64,000 nucleotides of DNA from Thalassia testudinum (taxonomy: Eukaryota > Streptophyta > Magnoliopsida > Alismatales > Hydrocharitaceae): the NCBI GenBank assembly GCA_037157565.1, contig JAZHRO010000054.1, forward strand, positions 20,195,501 to 20,259,500, written 5' to 3'. Of the stretch, positions 60,501 to 64,000 are shown piece by piece. Each line of letters opens with the position of its first letter. Position 1 is the first letter of the stretch. The translations under genes and the position numbers were made by a program. Under the pieces are notes generated by a model. That model worked only from the letters and a program-made list of their open reading frames with translations. It was not told where the DNA came from and searched no databases.

Positions 60501-63500
60501 TCTCTTTCTTGATCTCGTATGTTCCTCGTGGGAACGATCCTGATTGCAGTCTTTTCCGAAGAGTAGAAGGCACATGTGGTGCTCTCCTGATCGGGAGAGT
60601 CCCCTGTGGTGATCCTACATTCAATCAACCACCCCGAGGTTACGGATAGACGTAGCGGTGACTATGGCACGCACGATAAGCGCATGAGTAGCTACCCCGC
60701 CCTGGCACGCGGTCAGTCATTTCCGCTAGTGGGTACGTCCAAAGTACAGCACGGAACAGTATAGGGCCTAGCCCTCTCAGTAACAGGGCTATAGTCCCTC
60801 AGAATCAAACAGGGGTCTCGTCCCTCCACAGTCTGCGCACCCTTGTCTGACTACCCTGGTTTGCCCAGTGGGCCTAACAAATCAGTGTAGGGTGGCTAGC
60901 TGAACCTCGAGTCCCGTGTTGCAGTCTTTTCCGAAGAGTAGAAGGCACACGTGGTGCTCTCCTGGTCGGGAGAGTCCCCTGTGGTGATCCTACATTCAAT
61001 CAACCACCCCGAGGTTACGGATAAACGTAGCGGTGACTACGGCACGTACGATAAGCGCACGAGTAGCTACCCCGCCCTGGCACGCGGTCAGTCATTTCCG
61101 CTAGTGGGTACGTCCAAAGTACAGCACGGAACAATATAGGGCTTAGCCCTCTCAGTAACAGGGGTATAGTCCCTTAGAATCAAACAGGAGTCTCGTCCCT
61201 CCACAGCTTGCGCACCCTTGTCTGACTACCCTGGTTTGCCCAGTGGGTCTAACAAGCCAGTGTAGGGTGGCTAGCTGAACCTCGAGTCCCGTGGGGTGGC
61301 TAGCTCTCTCTCTACATTAGTAGCTCTCCCTGGTACAGTGTACGCGAAGGCCAACAGAAGTCGGTGTAGAGTGGTCAATCATAACCCTAGGTCCCAACCC
61401 AAGGGTGGCTAGCTCCGCTCTACACTAAACAAGGGACAGTCGCTCTCCTTGGTACCACGTACTCAAGGGCTAGCACACTTCCTATCCACATTTCCAGATC
61501 CATTCTATTCATTCACAGGAGCTCTACTCCTAATTCCCCATAGGGCTCATGCTTATATTCACTATGTTGTTCCATACCAGGCTTCATCATTCACATTTCT
61601 ATTCTCGTATTTACACATGCAGCTTGTATTTTCATAATTAACATATGTAACAAGTTATATCACAGGTACTACTAACTAGCACATACATTTCATATTTTAA
61701 CAGGCAGCTCGTATTTATTAACAGGTAATTATTTACAATTCTACTCATTCATTTATGACTGCAATCTCAAGCACGCATACAAATAGTGCAAGTATTTCTC
61801 GTCCTAGGATTCATGTCACATCCTAGGTTTCTAGTTATTCAATTTCATATATGCATTCATGGTTTATAATTAAAACAGAGGGGAACCACTCTACCAAACA
61901 ATCTGGGAGTACTGGGGACTCGAACGACAGACTCACGTGCCTTAGCAAACCCCGAACACGCAAATGATTGAAGTCCTATACTAAGGAGCATATCATAATG
62001 GAACATTCAGAACAGTCTATAAGACTTTCTAACATGTAAAGGAACTCACAAGGAAACCACAGATATCTTGCTTGCGTAAAATGGACCTCAAACGGACCCT
62101 AAACAGGTCAAAAACAGAACTGCAGACCTAAATCAGACATTTGGCACAAGGTCCAGACATCTTAAAAGTCACCAGGGTCTCACCTTAAGTTCCTGCGTCG
62201 ACTTCAGTCGTCTAGAACTCCTACTTGACCGTCTGGACTCAGCTCGAGACGTCCGACCTCTCCTCTAGTCGTCTGGGAGTGCTTCTGGTTATATGGTAAG
62301 CTGTCCAGACGTCCGAAACGCGTGAGGGCATGCCTCGCGCCTTCCCAATGCTGTCCTTGCGTGCGACAGACCAAAACTTCCACTTTTAGCCACATAGATC
62401 GACTTTGCGGTGCGGCCTACATGGCCGTAATCGCAAGAGGAACGTACCTTCGCGAAACTTTGTTTTCAGACATCCGGTGTCGTTACCAGACGTCCAACCC
62501 GTCGTCTGGACGACCCTCCAGACGTCTGATTCTGAGAAAAACCCAGAACCGAAGCGACCTCCTGCTCCCCTCGCCGCGCGCAGCCGTGGCTCCTTGTCTG
62601 CAGCTCCGGCTGCAGCAGGGTGTCGGGGACAGCTCCCCCGATGCACTCCTCCCGCACGCGCCGCTCTGGCCGTGCGTCCTCCGGCAAGCTCCCACGAACT
62701 CGCGAGCTCAAGTTCCTCTTTACACCTCCTCTCCTCCTCGCTCCTCGCTCTCGAGCCCTCTCTCTCGCTCGTCCCTCTCGCTGCAATGGAGAGGAAGGAA
62801 AGAAGGTGGTAGTGGTGGAGTGGAGAAGAGAGGAAGGGGGAGAGGGGTTATATATAGAGAGTGGCTAGGGTTCGGTGGAGGAGAAAAGAAGAGAGAGAGA
62901 AGGGAGGAAGGCTGTCTGTGTACAGCTAGTCCGCAGACCCGACCATGCGTACAAAATTTTCAATTTCCAGACGTCTGGGAAGGGGTCCAGACGTCTGACT
63001 GACAGTTCAGACGTCTTAAAGGCTCAGAATAGAACGGATCTTTACAGCAACCCCCACCGAGAACACACCTTCATCCCATCCAAACATATTATTTCCGGAA
63101 GCTGGCTAAAGACCTAATTCTTCAAGCAATCTCTGGAAATCGTGAGTTTTCGCATCTGAAAGATTCCCTGCAAAGGATAGGCACCACCCACCTTCCCAAA
63201 CTTAGGCCACTGACACCTCTTTGCTCTGGGACATAGCAAAAAGTCTCGGAAATCTTTTAGTGAGCGTTCCTTGTCCCGTCCAATCATCCTACCAGAATTT
63301 GAAGATCTCTCCTGTCCCCACCACCGGCACAAAATAATCCTGCACCTTAGGGGCCACCACCGACAAACCTTTCAAGAAGTGAGAAGCACCCCTCGGTGGA
63401 GATATCAGGAGATCCCAACGTGTCGAGCCACCATAAGCCGTCCTGAAAACCTTGCCCACCAAATCCTCCCTACACTCCAAGAGGCTTCCAATCTACTTCA

Positions 63501-63988
63501 CCAACAGGCTATTATTAGACCTCCCCATGTCCCTCATCCCAAGCCCCCCCTCCACCGATTTGCAAACCTCCTCTCATGCCACCAACCTGGATCTAGAAAT
63601 ATTGCAGCTAATGCAATGTAGCTTTGTTCATTATGATATCGACATTTTTCCTCCTGTTTTACAATGTGTACTTTCTCACAGGTAAACCTTGGTTAACTCA
63701 GATTTTAAAGCTAACTTCATCTTTTAAATTCAAACAGTTGTAGATTTGGTTTTGATTATGTCTGTAAATCCTGGTTTTGGTGGCCAAAGCTTTATTGAGA
63801 GCCAGGTGAAGAAAACTGCTGACTTGAAAAAAATGTGTGAAGAGAAGGTATTATCTAAACATCCTTTATGCTTTGTTTTGTGTTCTCTATTCATTCAGGA
63901 CTCGGAATGACTACTACATGTTAACATGCAGGGAGTGAACCCATGGATTGAGGTTGATGGTGGAGTTGGCCCGTCAAATGCATATAAG
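42455..63988 (+). CDS. RPE: Plastid ribulose-phosphate 3-epimerase, exons 1-7, 3' end outside window
   Basis: Seven exons join in frame to 238 residues. The enzyme interconverts D-ribulose 5-phosphate and D-xylulose 5-phosphate in the Calvin cycle and pentose-phosphate pathway. Residues 1 to about 45 are Ser/Thr/Ala/Arg-rich without acids, a stromal transit peptide. The TIM barrel follows: [12 protein letters not shown] (about 53-64), [14 protein letters not shown] with the metal/catalytic His84 and Asp86, LPLDVHL with His117, [13 protein letters not shown] phosphate loop (about 189-201), and WIEVDGGV with catalytic Asp228. All four metal-ligand positions known for the family are intact. The start ATG (G at -3) is the first in frame. 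The final ~40 residues lie in an eighth exon beyond 64000. Introns 1-6 measure 1220, 2113, 122, 919, 16362 and 84 bp, all GT-AG; intron 5 is swollen by retrotransposons. Nothing suggests a broken gene. Confidence 0.93.
43773..43887 (+). CDS. RPE: RPE exon 2
   Basis: After TATTTCAG; completes Arg33 and codes [18 protein letters not shown] and the first barrel strand [18 protein letters not shown]; donor GTAACC. Confidence 0.95.
46001..46141 (+). CDS. RPE: RPE exon 3, metal-binding HVD
   Basis: After GCGGCCAG; 47 codons [19 protein letters not shown] to LPLDVHL; donor GTAGTG. Carries His84, Asp86 and His117. Confidence 0.97.
46264..46377 (+). CDS. RPE: RPE exon 4
   Basis: After TTTTTCAG; 38 codons [18 protein letters not shown] to HLHRTINQ; donor GTATCC. 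Separated from exon 3 by a 122-bp intron. Confidence 0.97.
46933..47148. repeat. RPE: 108-bp tandem duplication in RPE intron 4
   Basis: Copies 46933-47040 and 47041-47148 both start cacatgcttttgtg and end gatgcatggaagat, about 90 percent alike by eye. A further tail fragment, gatgcatggaagatta, recurs at about 47234. Confidence 0.85.
47297..47375 (+). CDS. RPE: RPE exon 5
   Basis: After GGCTTCAG; codes [18 protein letters not shown] to YVID plus one base; donor GTATGG opens the 16.4-kb intron. Confidence 0.95.
47577..50900 (-). pseudogene. Copia pol remnant (protease, integrase, RT, RNase H)
   Basis: Read on the minus strand: a decayed protease start ([12 protein letters not shown], about 50600), GAG-pre-integrase ([15 protein letters not shown], about 50210), integrase ([15 protein letters not shown] at about 50065), RT ([14 protein letters not shown] at about 48810, [21 protein letters not shown] at about 48250), and RNase H (DADYAGF about 48030; [25 protein letters not shown] about 47810; LADIFTKAL about 47670). 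Integrase before RT fixes it as copia. Many stops and frameshifts. Confidence 0.85.
51035..51046 (-). other. Primer binding site of the intron copia element
   Basis: Minus strand TAGTATTAGAGC directly abuts the LTR; it differs at two positions from the initiator-Met complement TGGTATCAGAGC. Confidence 0.75.
51178..51673. other. RPE: RPE intron 5 native sequence between insertions
   Basis: About 500 bp between the copia TSD and the LINE TSD with no recognisable repeat or coding content. Confidence 0.5.
54065..54948. repeat. Phased palindrome arrays in the chromovirus 3' LTR
   Basis: Starts at 54065/54085; 54177, 54197, 54217, 54237; 54400, 54420, 54440 and then 54452; 54901, 54921, 54941. 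All steps are 20 bp except the 12-bp step to 54452. Copies include AGATGTCC, AGTCATCT and GGTCGTCT, so spacing is kept even where the sequence has decayed. Confidence 0.9.
54781..54788 (-). promoter_or_regulatory. TATA box of chromovirus 3' LTR
   Basis: TATATATA, matched at 62849-62856 in the other LTR. One palindrome array (54901-54948) lies 110-170 bp upstream in element sense, the others downstream. Confidence 0.55.
54980..55098 (-). other. Chromovirus 3' tail with degenerate polypurine tract
   Basis: Between the pol stop and the 3' LTR the minus strand contains tttggagacgaaact followed by tttaag, the usual chromovirus motif near the plus-strand primer, but the bases next to the LTR (tttgttatga) are not purine-rich. 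The primer site seems eroded. Confidence 0.5.
55099..55740 (-). pseudogene. Chromovirus integrase C-terminus and chromodomain
   Basis: Minus-strand reading: integrase GPY/F-like part ([26 protein letters not shown], about 55450-55385), then a chromodomain ([18 protein letters not shown], stop, [24 protein letters not shown]; about 55255-55102), ending at the TAG 55101-55099. Chromodomains of this kind steer integration toward modified chromatin. One stop and frame changes break it. Confidence 0.85.
55741..57297 (-). pseudogene. Chromovirus RNase H and integrase
   Basis: Minus-strand: RT connection [13 protein letters not shown] (about 57250), RNase H with [15 protein letters not shown] (about 57000), [16 protein letters not shown] (about 56880) and [11 protein letters not shown] (about 56800). 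Then the integrase zinc finger ([10 protein letters not shown] ... [23 protein letters not shown]) and core with [13 protein letters not shown] (about 55960), [14 protein letters not shown] (about 55870). Stops near 56575, 56092 and 56021 and a frameshift at ~56200 disrupt it. The first catalytic Asp survives in ISMDLV. Confidence 0.87.
57298..58500 (-). pseudogene. Chromovirus protease and reverse transcriptase
   Basis: The long minus-strand frame 58311-57298 begins in the protease tail ([14 protein letters not shown]) and continues with [30 protein letters not shown] (usual CIDYRQLN altered), [24 protein letters not shown], and the catalytic [10 protein letters not shown]. The active-site aspartates are still present. 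Upstream (58500-58312) the protease active site is damaged by stops. Confidence 0.87.
58501..59822 (-). pseudogene. Chromovirus gag, decayed
   Basis: Probable start ATG 59822-59820 (MSRRRVLK, then a Gly/Arg/Gln stretch). The capsid-like core is best seen at 59158-58823 ([43 protein letters not shown]). A CX2CX4HX4C zinc knuckle with an internal stop ([17 protein letters not shown]) lies at about 58745-58704. Several frame changes separate the pieces. Confidence 0.75.
59991..60002 (-). other. Primer binding site of the chromovirus
   Basis: Minus strand TGGTATCAGAGC, a perfect initiator-Met tRNA complement, three bases inside the 5' LTR. Confidence 0.92.
60006..63046 (-). repeat. 5' LTR of the chromovirus (3041 bp)
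   Basis: Pairs with 52306-54979. It is longer mainly because of an internal 375-bp tandem duplication. Palindrome arrays lie at about 62135-62530 and 62969-63018. A minus-strand TATATATA lies at 62849-62856. Confidence 0.92.
60544..61293. repeat. 375-bp tandem duplication confined to the 5' LTR
   Basis: Copy 1 60544-60918 and copy 2 60919-61293 both start ttgcagtcttttccgaagag and end gagtcccgtg, with few differences. The 3' LTR (52853 onward) and the solo LTRs W1 and W2 have a single copy. Confidence 0.92.
63738..63847 (+). CDS. RPE: RPE exon 6, phosphate loop
   Basis: After CAAACAG; completes the split Val and codes [18 protein letters not shown] to KKMCEEK; donor GTATTA. Its perfect phase with exon 5 shows the giant intron is still bounded by intact sites. 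Confidence 0.95.
63932..63988 (+). CDS. RPE: RPE exon 7, catalytic VDGG
   Basis: After ACATGCAG; 19 codons [19 protein letters not shown]; donor GTGCCC just before the window edge. Confidence 0.93.
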
Positions 63989-64000
63989 GTGCCCGTTTTA

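Larger units (their letters stand above)
52306..63046 (-). mobile_element. Full-length Tekay/Del-like chromovirus (Ty3/gypsy), 10.7 kb
   Basis: 5' LTR 60006-63046, PBS 60002-59991, gag, protease, RT, RNase H, integrase and chromodomain, degenerate polypurine tract, 3' LTR 52306-54979. TSD gcagc/gcaac (52301-52305, 63047-63051), one mismatch. The chromodomain tail and ~2.7-3.0-kb LTRs place it in the Tekay/Del branch. All genes carry stops, so it is inactive. It sits inside the LINE in RPE intron 5, antisense to RPE. The same LTR family left two solo LTRs at 12861-18170. Confidence 0.9.
51690..63587 (-). mobile_element. 5'-truncated LINE (L1-like), split by a gypsy element
   Basis: Flanked by a 16-bp TSD tggatc(c/t)agaaatatt (51674-51689, 63588-63603). 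On the minus strand, 63587-63052 codes the end of the LINE RT region ([28 protein letters not shown], about 63490-63350). After the gypsy insertion, 52305-51690 codes the zf-RVT domain ([18 protein letters not shown], about 52220; then [17 protein letters not shown], about 52110-52060). An A-rich tail is at about 51697-51690. Own length is about 1.15 kb, so most of the element was never copied, as is usual for target-primed insertion. Orientation opposes RPE. Confidence 0.88.

Overview
The window is nuclear DNA of a flowering plant, probably a monocot (low confidence; the two genes alone do not fix the species). Evidence: GT-AG introns of up to 16 kb, a plastid ribulose-phosphate 3-epimerase gene with a transit-peptide exon, a mitochondrial ribosomal protein bL32 gene, and plant-type LTR retrotransposons primed by initiator-Met tRNA (PBS TGGTATCAGAGC).

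Layout. (1) 1-27650 is a stack of nested LTR retrotransposons, resolved here by target-site duplications (TSDs). The oldest visible layer is a Ty1/copia element (+) whose 5' part lies left of the window. It was entered by an Athila-like Ty3/gypsy element (1-9152), by a pol-less Sirevirus-like copia element (10671-24361, TSD taatt) and by a solo LTR (25162-27300, TSD acaag). The Sirevirus-like element carries a chromovirus solo LTR (12861-18170, TSD ggtcg), which holds a second solo LTR of the same family in opposite orientation (13563-16182, TSD gtaaa). Its 5' LTR holds an Athila-like solo LTR (20453-23247, TSD cttgg). (2) 27651-29718 is AT-rich DNA with an irregular repeat and microsatellites. 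(3) 29719-38290 is the mitochondrial bL32 gene (three exons, + strand); its introns hold a SINE and a small copia derivative. (4) 38291-42454 is intergenic. (5) 42455 to beyond the right edge is the RPE gene (seven exons visible, + strand). Its intron 5 (47376-63737, 16.4 kb) holds a gag-deleted copia element and a 5'-truncated LINE that is split by a 10.7-kb Tekay/Del-like chromovirus.

The two host genes are housekeeping: one supplies a mitoribosome large-subunit protein, the other the plastid epimerase shared by the Calvin cycle and oxidative pentose-phosphate pathway. They share an orientation but show no functional link.

The strongest unexplained signal is a palindrome, AGACGTCT (often CCAGACGTCTGG or TCAGACGTCTGA). 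I count about 34 exact copies in 64 kb where about one is expected, all inside LTRs. Neighbouring copies sit exactly 20 bp apart (sometimes 12 or 22), and the arrays occur in four LTR families that otherwise look unrelated (Sirevirus copia, chromovirus gypsy, Athila gypsy and the 25-27 kb solo LTR). In three families an array lies upstream of a TATA box in the element's own sense. This looks like a shared phased regulatory module rather than inherited homology. A second oddity is a perfect 7-bp-stem hairpin at the very 5' terminus of two LTR families.
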